Shown: positions 42,767-56,234 of the stretch, one piece after another
How the letters are laid out: each line of letters begins with the position of its first letter
Position numbering within the stretch: position 1 is the stretch's first letter
Assembly: GCA_028826165.1 (NCBI GenBank)
Contig: JAPDFW010000120.1
Coordinates: 1-64,000 of the forward strand
Direction: 5' to 3'
Length of the DNA stretch: 64,000 nt
Source of the DNA: Anaeramoeba ignava
Taxonomy: Eukaryota > Metamonada > Anaeramoebidae
Made by a program: the position numbers and the translations under genes
Notes under the pieces: generated by a model
What the model was told of the DNA's origin: nothing
The model's database searches: none
What the model saw: the letters and a program-made list of their open reading frames with translations, nothing else

Positions 42767-45700
42767 ATGAAACAAATTTTATTATCTTTTTTAATTTTTG
42801 TTTTTCTTGCAATTTTTGTGTTTTCAATACCGTGTGATTTTTATGTTGATGTGAATGGAGAAGATAACGGAGAATGTACAGAATCACGACCTTGTCAAAA
42901 AATTAAATTTGTTCTTGATTTACTTCAAAGCTCAGGAAAAACAATTTGTATTAATGAAGGAACTTATCAAATTGAAAGAACTTTGCAACATCCTGAATTC
43001 GCTTTTAATTTAATTGGACTTGATGGTCCTGATGTTACTGAAATTAATGGCGGAAATGCTTTTCGATGTTTGTTTTATAATTTGAGATTAGATCAACCAG
43101 AAGTTATTATTCATGGAATTACCTTTCGTCATTGTTTCTCTATTCAAGGAGATGGTAAATAAAAAATAAACAACTTTTTTTTCTTTTAAATAAATAAAAA
43201 ACACTTCTTTTATTCTCAAAATCAAAATCAAAACCAATATCAATATCAATATCAATATCAATATCAATATCAATATCAATATCAATATAAACATCAATAT
43301 CAATATAAATATCAATATCGATATCAATATCAATATCAATATCAATATCAATATAAATATAAATATCAATATAAATAATATAAATATCAATATAAATATA
43401 AATCTAATTATAAATATAAATATAAATATAAATATAAATATAAATATAAATATCAATATCAATATCAATATAAATATCAATATCAATATAAATATAAAAT
43501 ATCAATATCAATATCAATATAAATATAAATATAAATATCAATATAAATATAAATATAAATATCAATATAAATATCAATATCGATATCAATATCAATATCA
43601 ATATCAATATCAATATCAATATAAATATAAATATAAATATCAATATCAATATAAATATCAATATCAAAACCAATATCAATATCAATATAAATATCAATAT
43701 CAATATCAATATAAATATCAAAATCAAAACCAATATCAATATCAATATAAATATAAATATCAATATAAATATCAATATAAGTATAAATATCAAAATCAAA
43801 AACCAATATCAATATCAATATCAATATCAATATCAATATCAATATAAATATCAATATCAATATCAATATCAATATCAATACCAATATCAAAAAATCAAAA
43901 TCAAAAATCAATATAAATATAAATATCAATATCAATATAAATATCAATATAAATATAAATATAAATATAAATATAAATATAAATATAAATATATCAATAT
44001 AAATATAAATATAAATATAAATATAAAAAATAAATATTAAATATCAATATAAAATATAAAAATAAATATCAATTTAAATATAAATATAAAAATAAATATA
44101 AATATAAATATAATAAATATAAATATAAATATATAAATATAAATATAAAAATAAAAAATTAAATATAAATATAAAATTAAATATAAATATAAATATAAAT
44201 ATAAATATCAATATAAATATAAATATAAATATAAATATAAATATAAATATAAATATAAATATAAATATAAATATAAATATAAATATAAATATAAATATAA
44301 ATATAAATATAAATATAAAAATTAAATATAAATATAAATATAAATATAAATATAAATATAAATATAATTATAAATATAAATATAAATATAAATATAAAAT
44401 CAAAATTAAAATAATATTCATAATTAAAATCATTTGAAATTAGGAGGAGCAATCAAAATAGAATGTGAACAACCACTACAAACTAATATTATTAGCAATT
44501 GTTATTTCTATGAAAATAATGCACAAAAATCAGGAGGAGCAATTTATGCAGATAATTGCCATTTAAGTTTACAAAATTTAAGAATTGAAGGGAATCAAGC
44601 AGATAACACAGGAGGAGGATTTGCTTGTTATTCAGCGACAGATCACCCAGATATTGAATTTAATAATGTGACAATTGTTGATAATGCAGGAGGAGAACCA
44701 TTGAATATTGATGATATTTCTCTTACAAGAGGATCTTTTATTTCCCCAAAAGCACCACTTAGTTCTTGCACTTATAATACTGGATTACCTTTAAAAGATT
44801 GTAATTTATGTTTTAATGGTGGAAATTGTCAACCTAATGGTGAATGTGTTTGTCAACCTGGTTCAGGCCAACCTTCTCCTCAGTGTGAATTTTGTCAACT
44901 TGGTTATTATTCTGATTTAGGGCAAGACTGTATGGAATGTGAAAATGATAAATATGCTCCACAAAAAGGAACTATTCAATGTTTGGATTGTCCAGGACTT
45001 ACAAAAACTTATGGAACAGGTAAATTGATATAAAAATTAAAATTAAAATTAAAATTTAAATTAAAATTAAAATTAAAATTAAAATTAAAATCAAAATTAA
45101 AATTAAAATCAAAATTAAAATTAAAATTAAAATCAAAATTAAAATTAAAATTAAAATTAAAATTAAAATTAAAATTAAAATTAAAATTTATAAAATTAAA
45201 ATTAAAATTAAAATTAAAATTCATTTATAAAATCAAAATTAAAATTTAAATAGGACAATATGAATGCACTCCTCAACAAGTTACAAATGTTCATCTTATA
45301 ACTGCAACATCAACTTCTCTTGAAATTGGTTGGACAAATCCAACACTTTTTTCAATTGATGGTTATACAATCTATTATAAATTAGAAGGTGGATCAGAAC
45401 AGTCAACTCAAATTGTTGGAGAAATCACACAAACAGAAATCACAAATCTTGAATCAGGAAATTATACTATCAGAATTATAGCATATAATCCACGAGGAGA
45501 TGGAGAAGAAACACCACCATATTTATTCCAAACACTTAATATATCATCACCAAGTGAAGTAACAAATCTTCAAGAATCAACTCAAGAAAAAACTTCAACA
45601 AGTTGGAAAATTGTATGGTCTCATCCACTTAATGATGGTGGATCTCCAATAACAACTTATGAAATTGGTTATTGTGAAATTGGAAAAGATGATTGGGTTT

Positions 45701-48700
45701 ATCATAATGTATCAACAAGTGTAACATCTTATGTTGCAAATGGTTTATTATCAGGTGAATATAATGTAACTGTTAGAGCTGCAAATAATTATCATTTTGG
45801 AAACATTTCAAATATCACAATTTGGACACTTCCAGCAATATCTCCTTCAATTATGGATCCTGTTTCTTTACATTCTAAAACTTCAGTTTCACTTGAATTA
45901 ACTTGGATTCCTCCAACAAGTAATGGAGGTAAATCAATTTATGGATATGAAATTGTTGGTTATGGGCCACAATCTATTCAAATTGAAGTTGAAAATATCA
46001 CAACTTATAATATTACTGGATTATTATCAGGAGAATATTCAATTAAAATTAGAGCATTAAATGGAATACCTGGAAATTTTTCAAATAGTGTTAATTTCTC
46101 AACAAATGATCCTAAACCTCCTTCAAAAATTGAAAATATTCAATTTATTTCAAACACACAATCATCAATAAACTTTAATTGGACAATTCCTGAAAATGGA
46201 GGAAGTTCATTAATTGGATATAGATTAAGTTATAGAATATCAGGAAGCAATGATAGTTGGACATATGTTACAATTTCACCTCCAATAAATATTTATGAAA
46301 TTGATTCACTTTTGAATGGAAGTTATGATATTATAATTCAAGCTAAAAATGAAAAAGGACTTGGAATAGAAAGTGATATTGTTACTTTTAATACAGCTTC
46401 ACCAACTGAACCATCACAAATTATAACTGCTAATAAAATTGAAGGTGAAACAACATCAATATCCCTTAGATGGGAAGAACCTTTTAATGGAGGATTACTT
46501 ATTGATAATTATCAAATTGATTATAAAGTTTCAACAGATCCTGAATTTAATGAATCAGCATTTACAAATTCAACAAACACATCAATCACAATTGAAGGAT
46601 TACAATCTGGAAAAAATTATTCTTTTATAATAAGAGCAAGTAATCAAATTGGATGGGGAAATTTTTCAATAATATTTACTTTTTCAACAGGAAATTCAAG
46701 TACACCTTCTACTGTTCAAAATCTTCAATCAATTTCATCAACTTCAACATCAATTACACTTCAATGGGAAGAACCTTCTAATACTGGAGGAGAAGAAATT
46801 ATCAAATACACAATTTATTATAAAAGATTAGATTATCCAGGTTGGTTATATAATAATTATTTTGTTGAACCATCACAAAGTATATTCAATTATACAATAA
46901 CTGGATTATTATCATCAAATTATACAATTAATGTAACAGCATCTAATTTAAATGGAGAAGGTGATATTTCATCAATTAATACTCAAACTCAATTACCAAC
47001 AACACCAGATCAACCAAGAAATATAAGTTTAATTTCTTCAACAAAAGGAAGTGTTTATATTACATGGCAACAACCATTATCAAATGGAGGAGCACAAATC
47101 ACAAATTATAGCATTTCATGGGAAAGTATTGATGAAGGAACAACAACAGGAAATATTATGATTCCATCAACTCCATTGAGTCGTAATTTAAGTGTAAATT
47201 ATTCAGGAAATTATACAATTTATATTTCAGCAATCAATATAGCTGGAAATGGAACAAATCAAACATCTTCTGTTGAAACACTTTCAGCAACTGTTCCAGA
47301 ACAAATCAATGAATTAACTCACAATGGTTCAACAACAACATCATTTAGTATTGGATGGAAAAGACCTTATCATGGAGGAAAAGAAATATTATATTTTGAT
47401 ATTAATTGTACTGATGGAGAAAGCATTTTTGAATATACATTACAAACATCAAATCAATCAATTATTTACGAAGTAACAAATCTTTTTTATGCAACATATT
47501 CTTGCCAAGTTTCTTCAAACAATTCTATTGGAAGAAGTCTTATATCAAATACTTGTGATTTTTATACATTATATCCTTCTGCACCTTCAAGTGTTAGAAA
47601 CATTTCACTTATCAACAGAACTTCAAGTTCATTATTTTTGAATTGGATTGAACCATTATCAACTGGAGGAAAACCTATATATACATATGAAATTACACAT
47701 AATCACAGTTTTAATGCTATTGAAACAAATTCAACTGAAACTTATTTCAATTTAACTGAACTTGAATCAGGAAATTATTCAATTCAAATATGGGCAAAAA
47801 ATTCAAGAGGAGCATCACCAGATTGTGATCCATTTAATACTGAAACTCTTGAAGCACAAATACCATTTAGTGTTGATACATTCCGAGCTGATGATGTTAA
47901 TAGATATTCAATTAAATACAAATGGAATCAACCACCAAGTAGTGGAAAACCGATTTTATCTTATATTTTTACAGTTAATCAAACAATAGATTCAACAATA
48001 GTTACAAATCAAACATTAAGTAATACAACATTTGAATATTTAGTTAATGGATTAAATCATTCAAGTAATTATACAGCTCAAATATTTGCAATTAATGTAC
48101 TTGGAGCAGGAACATCAATCACAATAATTAATGAAACAAGAGGATTTATTCCTGAACAAATAAGTGAAGTTAATTCAACTTCATATTATTATCAAGTTTT
48201 ATTTGAATGGATATATGATGATCCAGATTTAACAGGATATACAATCAATATTACAAGTAACGATAATACAACCAACAAAACTATCAAAGTTTTAAATCCA
48301 ACAGCAAGTTCTTCAATTATTACAAATTTAATACCAGCAACTGATTATGAAATTATAATTCGAGCTGAAATTTATCAAAATTACAGTGAATGGAGTTTAC
48401 CATATTCAGTTCGTACTTTAGATTATCATCCAGAAAAAATTCAAAACATTTCAATGATAAGAAAAACTGATACAAGTTTAACATTAGAATGGAATGAACC
48501 ACGCAATAATGGACAACCAATAACAAAATACAATTTAGATATTAGTGATGAAACTGGAATAATAGAATTTATAATTGAAGCAGCAACAAATTCAGTAGTT
48601 ATTGGAGATTTAAATTCAACAACAACTTATTTAATTCAAATATCAGCAGTAAATGATATTGGAGAAGGAGAATGGAGTGATATTATGAATTTCACAACAG

Positions 48701-49041
48701 ATTCAAAACAAGAAACATCAAGTTCAAATTCCAAAGCACCAGTATATATTGGAGTTGGAGTTAGTGCAGGAGTTGTTGTTGTTGGACTTGGACTTTTCAT
48801 TTTCTTTTATCGAAGGAAAAAAGCAGTTAAAGTTACAGCATCTGTTAATGTTTATTCTGTTAATGATGATGATGATGATTTAGGAAGAGATTTGGATGAT
48901 CCTCAAAATGATATTCCTAAAAAAGGAGATGAAGATGATGTTTCAGGTATAGTAATGCAAACAATCAAAGCTGAAGAAGATTTATATTTACAAAGCGTCA
49001 AAAATGAAAGTTCCGTTTTTAGTACAACAAAATTAAACTAA
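42767..49041 (+). CDS. Beta-helix/EGF-like/12xFN3 single-pass receptor, copy 2
   Basis: Exons 42767-43154, 44444-45019 and 45254-49041 join in frame to 1583 residues. Order and exon phases are the same as copy 1, and exons 1 and 3 have exactly the same lengths (388 and 3788 bp). FN3 domains 2-12 and the transmembrane helix are almost identical. Differences cluster in the beta-helix region, in the first FN3 domain ([12 protein letters not shown] against KLEGNPEIKIPI) and in the tail ([12 protein letters not shown] against DERNNGLDKKGD). This suggests either diversification of the outermost domains or gene conversion of the rest. The start at 42767 is chosen by homology. Confidence 0.88.
43215..44412. 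repeat. Intron 1 tract of receptor copy 2: (AATATC)n then (AAATAT)n
   Basis: About 1.2 kb. The first 700 bp are dominated by AATATC hexamers, which are rare elsewhere in the window. The remainder are AAATAT hexamers. The exons on both sides are nearly identical to copy 1, whose tract is 0.42 kb. Confidence 0.92.
45028..45245. repeat. Intron 2 tract of receptor copy 2 (AAAATT)n
   Basis: About 210 bp of AAAATT hexamers; the homologous intron of copy 1 is only 93 bp. Confidence 0.85.
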
Positions 49042-49298
49042 ATCATCATAATTCCAATTTTCCAATTTTCTAATTTTCTAATTTTAATTTTGAAAAAAAA
49101 AATGTTGATTTTCAAGAACACAAATTAATTTCAATTTGAATTTGAATTTCTTTTTTCTTTTTTCTTTTTTCTTTTTTCTTATTCCAAAATCAACATTAAT
49201 TTCTTTCTTTCTTTTTTCTTTTCAAAAAAAAACAAAATTCAAAATTAAAATTTTCAAAACAAAAAAAAAAAGATTTAGATTTTTATTTAAATTTAAAT

Positions 49299-52293
49299 TT
49301 AAATTTTTAAAAGCTTTTTCAATTTAAAAGAATCAAAAATTTGATAAAATTCAGATAATTGAATTAAATCATTTGTTATTGATGAATTTAAATTAATTGA
49401 TTCATTTAATTCATCAAAATAAAGAAAATGAAAATATTCTTTAACTGAATTAAAATTAATTCCTGAATAATCTTTAACACAATTTGATGAATCTTGAACT
49501 GATTCAAACATTGAATAAAATAAATTTGATCTTGAAATTAAAATAAATTTATGAAGATAAATATTATTTCCTTTTTCACAATTTAAACAAAAATCTGAAT
49601 TATTTTGATTATTAAAAAGTAATTTGATATCATTTTTTAATCCTTTTTGATTTGATTTTTGTAAAATTTGTTGAATATTTTGGAATATATTTGATGATTT
49701 TGAAATTTCAAAAATTTGATTAAGTTTTTCCATTCTTAATTTTGATTTTTGTTCAAAATTTTGATTTGAATTATTTTTTAAAGAAGTTTCATCAATTTTA
49801 AATAATTTAGCTGAATAAATCCATTCAAAAAAGCATTCAATATTTTCTTTTTTTTGGGTTTTACAAAAATCAATTAATGATTTTAATTTTTCTTTTCCAA
49901 TTCTACAATTAATCATTCCAGAATGAATAGATAATATTTCTTTGTTTAAAAATTCAATTTTTAAATCAGATTGAGATTTTTTTTGATAAAGTGATTTAAA
50001 ATTTTCAGAAAAACTATCATATTTATGAAAAATTTTTATTCTTTCTTTAGCATCTTTATGAAGTAATAAATAATCTATTGTTGTAATTAAATCTTGATTT
50101 AAAGGATCTATATTATCTTTTTTTTTAATTGAAAAAATTGAATTAATTTAAATAAAAAAAAAGTGATTTTGTTTTTGTTTTTTTTTAGAAATACAAACCA
50201 CAACAAACCATAAAGGAATCAAATGCAGAATTTGAGATATTATTATCGCAAGCAATTTTGCTGATTAAATACATCTTAGTTTCTGAAAAATACATATCGA
50301 GATTTAACCCAAATTTAACCATATCTTTGATCATTAAATCACAATCACGAATATCTTTATTTCTAAGAAGATAAATTAAAGGAATCTCCGAATTTTTATC
50401 GATTGCAGAAACATTTGCTCCTTTTTCAAGAAACATCCTCAATAGTTTCGGTGTAATTGATGGATTTTCACAAACATAATGAAGTGCATTTTTTTGGGAA
50501 TTATCAACTTGATTAATTTTATCACCAAAAGTATGAAGAAAAAAATCAACAACATCTTGTTCCATTAAGTTTTTTGTTTTCAAAATTTTCCAATCAAGAT
50601 TTTCGATGATACCGTTCTGTTCGATAAAGTTTTCGTAAATGGTTTTGGCTTTATCAAATCCAAATAGAAAGGATTTCCAAACTAACTTTGATGAAATTTT
50701 TGCTCCATATTTGATCAACAAATTCAAAACAGATGAAGAATCTGAAAATTGCAAAGCACACATCAAAGGATTCTTCTTTGGATTAAGTACTTCTTTGTTA
50801 TTCAAAATAGGGTTTGCTTGACATCCAGATTCCAATAGAAATTGAATCAATTGCAAATTTGATTTTTTAATTGAATGAAAAAAGGGTGATTGAGATTTGG
50901 AATCTGACTTTGTTGTTGAAAATCCATGAGAAACTAAGGATTGAATAACCTCTAAATTACGATCTGAGAGTATTGCATTTATGATCATTGGGAGTTTTGT
51001 TTTTTGTTCCAAAACCTGGATTTCTTGTGCAGAAATGGATGCAAAAAGAAGATGACAAACATGCCAATCATGATTATTTTTGATTGCCAAATGTAAGGGA
51101 GAGAGACCTTTAGAATAAGATTGAAACGGATCAGCACCAGCTTCGAGAAGAGCTTGTGCAATATCTGCGGAGCTCTCTTTACGTAGAAACAAAAAGTGAA
51201 GAGAATTATATCCCTTTGATGTGAGATGATTAGGATCGTTTCCTTTCTCAATAAGAAAATTAATAATTGGAGCATCGCAGCCATGAGCCACAGCCTGTTC
51301 CAATAGAGAGGATCCTTGGAACTCAGCTGTTGGATCTGCTCCTCCTTCAATAAGTGTTTTGAGAAGATCAATTGATGGTCTTTTTCTGATTGCAACAAAT
51401 AAAACTGATCCTTTTTTGGGATGCTATTCAATTTAAATTTCAAATTAAATTTAAAAAAGAATTTAAAAAAGAATTTAAAAAAGAATTTAAAAAAGAATTT
51501 AAAAAAGAATTTTCGTTTTTTCAATAAAAAGTTCTCAATTTTTTTTCCTGTCAAAAATTTTTCAAAAAGAAATTTTTTCAAAAATAAAAAAATAGGGAAA
51601 AACATTTTCCAAAGAAATTTCAAAAAGGAATATTTTTATTGGAATTTCTCACAAGGCAAAAAAAAAAAGAAAAGATCTTGAAAAGAAAGAAAAACTTACT
51701 TGAATATTAGGATCAGCTCCATGAGAAAGCAAAACTGATATAACATCTAAAGCTTGATTTTCTGCGGCAAACATGAGGCAAGTGTTTCCGTTATTGTCTT
51801 TTAAATTAACCTGAGGATTATAAGACAAAAGAAGAGAAATAATAGTTTGTGAGTCATAGGTCATGCAGGCCAGATGAAGAGCATTCTGACCGTCTGAGTT
51901 AGTATCGTTAACAGAGGCGCCAGATTGGATAATTATTTCAATCATTTCTTCGGACGCTTTATGAAGACAAGCGTAATGAAGAGGAGGATTCTGTGTATGT
52001 TTTTCTCGGATATCACATCCGTATATTTCCAATCCTTGTTCCACTTTTAGTTTTTCTTCATATGTTATTGAAAGAAAAATTTCGTCAATTTTATCAGGAT
52101 TATCAATCATTAAAAAATCAGTTTCTGTTTCTGTTTTGATTTCTGTTTCTTCTAATATTTCTTTGATAAATTTTATATTTTCTTCTTCAAATAAATATTC
52201 TGTTGCTTTTTCTAAATTGTTGTCATTTAATTCTAATGCTGTTTCAAGAATTTTTTCTGAAAGATTTTCAAAAATTTGTTTTAAAGTTTCCAT
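49299..52293 (-). CDS. UBA-like, ankyrin and BTB protein
   Basis: Three exons, 52293-51700, 51423-50199 and 50116-49299, join in frame to 878 residues. The first 40 residues resemble a UBA/CUE helix bundle (ILETALELNDNNLEKATEYL). About ten ankyrin repeats follow (NPPLHYACLHKASEEMIEII, GNTCLMFAAENQALDVISVL, GYNSLHFLFLR). Two BTB-like segments end the protein (SDLKIEFLNKEILSIHSGM and YLHKFILISRSNLFYSMFES). Intron donors are GTAAGT and GTTTGT. The exon 2/3 junction (CC to DNID) keeps frame and links two ORFs that would otherwise look like separate genes. A role as ubiquitin-linked adaptor is inference from UBA plus BTB. A truncated copy of exon 3 lies at 42262-42540. Confidence 0.82.
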
Positions 52294-52412
52294 TTAAAAA
52301 AAATTAAAAAAAATTAAAAAAAATAAAAAAAATAAATAAATTTTTTTCATTTTTTTTCAATTTAAAAAAAAAAAGAAAAAGAAAAAAAAAATTTTTAAAA
52401 AAAAAAATAATA

Positions 52413-54169
52413 ATGAATAAAGAAAATCAAGAAAATCAAGAAAATCAAGAAAATCAAACAAACGAAAATAACTTTCTAGCAGAAAATTCACAATTTCTTG
52501 ATATTCATTTAATATTTCCTTTATTAGAGTTTATTTTAAAAGAAAAATTACGACCAGAAAATGAAATATTTCAAACAATGCTTGAATTAGCTCAACAAAC
52601 AAACTTATTTGATATTGAATTCAGAGCTTTTAGGAAATTAAATAATACTAATGATATTCCTAAAGAAATGTTAGATAGAAAAGATCAAGTTGAACAAAAA
52701 GAAAAGTTACTTTTCCAAAAAATTAAAGTTTTTATTGATCTTATAAATGGAAGTTTAGAAGATAAAATTCCTGATCTTTTATCACAAAATAGTTTAACAA
52801 TGGAATTTTTAAAAGAAAAATACAAAGTAATTTATTTAAAATCAAAATTAAAATTAAAATTAATTTATAATATTAAAATTAAAATTAATTTATAATATTA
52901 AAATTAAAATTAAATTTAAATTAAAAATTAAAATTAAAATTAAAATTAAAATTAAAATTAAAATTAAAATTTATTTATAAAATTAAAATTAAAATTAAAA
53001 TCAAAATCAAAATTAAAAATCAAAATTAAAATTAAAATTAAAATTAAAATTAAAATTAAAATTAAAATTAAAATTAAAATTAAAATTCAAGATTAAAATT
53101 AAAATTAAAATTAAAATTAAAAATTAAAATTCATTTATAAAATTAAAATTAAAATTTATTTATAATATAAAAATTAAAATTAATATTAAAATTAATATTA
53201 AAATTCATTTATAAAATTAATATTAAAATTAAGATCGAAAATCAAACACTTAACCTCCTCTTTGAATACTCAAGACTAATTTATGATAAAGGTGAATATG
53301 AAAAAGCAATAAAAACATTAGAATTATACATTATATTAGAAAATAAAAGTGATAAACAATTAGAAGGACTTTGGGGAAAATTAGTATGTGAAATCAGCAC
53401 ACAAAAAATGGAAGAAGGAGAAAAAACAATTCAAAGTATTCGGGAAATAATAGAAAAAACACTTCCCAAATCCAATCAAAGATACCAATTAAAATGTGCA
53501 GGATTTTTAATGCATTGGAGTTTATTTGTTTTTTTCAACTCTCCAAATGGTTTAAATCAATTAATCGATCTTTTCTTCAATGATCTATACAATTCAGTAA
53601 TCCAAACATTTGCGCCTCATTTACTTCGCTATTTATGTGTTGCTGTATTTCTTGATCAACAAAGAAGATCATCAATGAGAAATTTATTAAGACTTATTGA
53701 TCAGGAAAAATATCGTTATTCAGATCCAATTACAGAATTAATATATTCCACTTTTTCCAAAAAAAACCTCAACAATATTGAATCCCAAATTGAAAAATGC
53801 GAGAAATTTTGTACACAAGACTTTTTCTTATTCGGAATCAAAGACCAATTTATTTCTTCAATTCGAGTTTCCATTTTCGAAATTTTTTGCAAAATTTATC
53901 ATGAATTAAGCTTTGATGTTTTTGTCAAACAACTTAGAATAAATCCAGATGATGTTGAAAATTGGATTGTTAATGTTATTCGCAATTCTAATATCAATGC
54001 AAAAGTTGATTCAGAAAATCGAAAAATTATTATTCAACAACATTTTATGAACGTTTTACAGAATATTAATTATAAAATCAAAAATGTTCCTCAAAAACTA
54101 TCAAATATTAACCTTGCAATTCAAGAAATAGAAGCAAAACAAAATCCAGTTATTCCTCAAGAAAAATAA
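52413..54169 (+). CDS. Translation initiation factor eIF3 subunit e (INT6)
   Basis: Exons 52413-52826 and 53234-54169 join in frame to 449 residues, the usual length. The start contains FLDIHLIFPLLEFI, the family's N-terminal motif, after a (ENQ)n insertion. The middle has LFEYSRLIYDKGEYEKAI and LEGLWGKLVCEI. The end has the PCI domain: LIHWSLFVFFN-like HWSLFVFFNSPNGLNQLIDL, PHLLRYL, DPITELIYSTF, RIFCKIYHELSF-like helices and ENWIVNVIRNSNINAKVDSE. eIF3e is a PCI subunit of the eIF3 scaffold that binds the 40S subunit. The intron (about 400 bp) is filled with AAAATT repeats. The gene is 119 bp from the divergent ankyrin-BTB gene. Confidence 0.95.
52842..53226. repeat. (AAAATT)n tract in the eIF3e intron
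   Basis: About 385 bp of AAAATT units with a few AATTCATTTATAAA spacers. Confidence 0.9.
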
Positions 54170-54352
54170 ACTTTTTTTTCTTTTAAATTTTTTTAAAAAA
54201 AAATAAGAAAAATCAATTCAAATTCAAATTCAAATTCAAATTCAAATTAAATTCAAATTTAAAATTTTTTTTTTCAAAATAAAATTCAAATTCAAATTAA
54301 TTTTTTTTTGTTCCACATTTTTTCTTTTAAAAAAAAATAATTTTTCCAAAAA

Positions 54353-56142
54353 TTAAAAGCAAGAACTTTTTTGATAAAATAAAATATAAGCTTTTTGTGA
54401 TAAAACCTCTTGTAAACTAACTTTTGATACATTTGAATCATTAAAAAGATACCAACAATCATCTTCTTTTTTTACATAAGCAATATAATGACCAAAATCA
54501 CAAGTTCCTAAATGAACAGAAATTGATTGAAGTTGATATTCTAAATCATTTTTTAATTGATTTTGATTTTCATTTTTTAATTGATTTTGATTTTGATTTT
54601 GATTTTGATTTTGATTTTGATTTTGAAACTCAAAAATTTCTCTGAAATTCAAATATTCAGGAAAAGAAACAAATTTGGATATTTTTTTAGTTCCAGTTGA
54701 TTTATGATCAAAACGTTTCAAGACAATAACTAAAATTGATGGTAATTTTTCAACCTTAATTTGCTTTGTTGCAAAAGAAGAATTGAATTTCTGACTTTCC
54801 ACTTTTTTTTTTGCTGCACATGCAGAACATTTATATCTGTTTTCTCCATATAACAGTTCTTTTCTTGTGAATAATTTGAGATATGAAACCAAATCATTGC
54901 TTTTTGATAGTTTTTGAAATTGTTTTAAATTGAAATCCAATTCTTCAGTTAAATTAGAAGGAATATTTACATCATCAATTTTATTGTGTTTTGAGACATG
55001 ATTTCTTTTTGGTTTTTTCCAATTAATAATAGGAATTTCTTCCCAATCAATTTCATTTGAAATATTTCTAGAGATTGAATTTTGATCAAAAGAGAATTTT
55101 TGGAGAAAGTTATTGGAACTGTTTTGAATTAAGGAATTGGATAAATTGGTTGAATTTATTGGGTGTGTTGATAAATTTGATTTGGTATGACTAAATGAAT
55201 TATTTATTTTTTCTTGATTTTCTTGTTGATTTTCTTGTTGATTTTCTTGTTGATTTTCTTGTTGATTTTCTTGTTGATTTTCTTGTTGATTTTGTATTGT
55301 ACTGTAATTAATCCATCCTGAATTAGGAATTGATTTCTTTTTTTTATTTGGATATGATTCCCTTTCAAGAACTGGATTACGAGGTTTTTGGGAAGTATTC
55401 TTTTTGTTTGTGATTGTGAGATTTTTGTGATTTTGATTGAATTTTTTGGAGTTTTTGGAGTTTTTGAATTTTTTGTTTCAAAAAAAGATTTCTTGATTTT
55501 CAATTCTTTTTTCAATTCTTTGGAAGGAAAATCAATCGGCAAAATGATATCGAAAAAGGATTCATAAATAACAGATTCCTTGAAGCATTCTGAGCAAACA
55601 AGATAATTAGAAATAACGCCTCTAAAGGCTTCTTCAATAAAAGTGTTATTATTTCTCTCTAGAATTTCTTTTTTAGTATTTTCCGTTTTTGGATTTGCTT
55701 TGATTAAATCAAGTCTTTTTAATTCTTCCTCATTCAATAAGTTGACAATTGTTGACAAACATTCATGAGCATCTTGATGTTGATAACCAAGAAATTTAGG
55801 ATTTTTTTCTGAAATTCTGTGAAATATTTTTATTGGTTTGAAGTCAAAATTGCCAGGATATTTCCACATATATTGATAAAAACTTCGCATAATTTCTATT
55901 GTATTTCCTTCGTTTTCTTGCTTTTTTGTTGTTAAGAAATAATCTCTTATTATATAAACTTGATTTAAGCATTGCATAACTGAATTTAAAAAACATGTAT
56001 TCCCTAAATTTAGAAATCCATGCGCTCCAAGTGTTAGTTTATTACTTGTTATAAATTCTGGTTCTTTTTTTGCTGGTTTTTTTCTTTGAAATGGTAAAAA
56101 TGGTGTTTCAATGGTAATTGGAATCCAATCATCAGGATTCAT
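54353..56142 (-). CDS. Ubiquitin-specific protease (USP/UCH family, C19), one frame break
   Basis: Cys box GFLNLGNTCFLNSVMQCLNQ holds the nucleophile; YQHQDAHECLSTIVNLL follows. Zinc-finger-like pairs (LVCSECF and YKCSACAAKK) flank a long low-complexity linker. The His box is SISVHLGTCDFGHYIAYVKK with the final FNDSNVSKVS. LPSILVIVLKRFD is also diagnostic. It removes ubiquitin from proteins. Total length is about 596 residues. The frame breaks near 55440, in the A-rich linker between the halves (…KTPKTPKN to NQNHKNLTITN). The downstream linker contains (QENQ)n and (NQ)n repeats. Because the break is in a low-complexity linker it may be a consensus error; both catalytic halves are well preserved. 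Confidence 0.88.
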
Positions 56143-56234
56143 TGCAATTAAAAAAAAAATGAAAAAATGAAAAATGAAAAAATGAAAAATGAAAAAATGG
56201 AAAAATGAAAAAATTATTTTTTTAGGAATTTTTT

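Noticed and set aside
43088-43947. Minus-strand Ile/Phe/Asp-rich ORFs
   Set aside because: They lie in the receptor intron and read hexamer repeats only.
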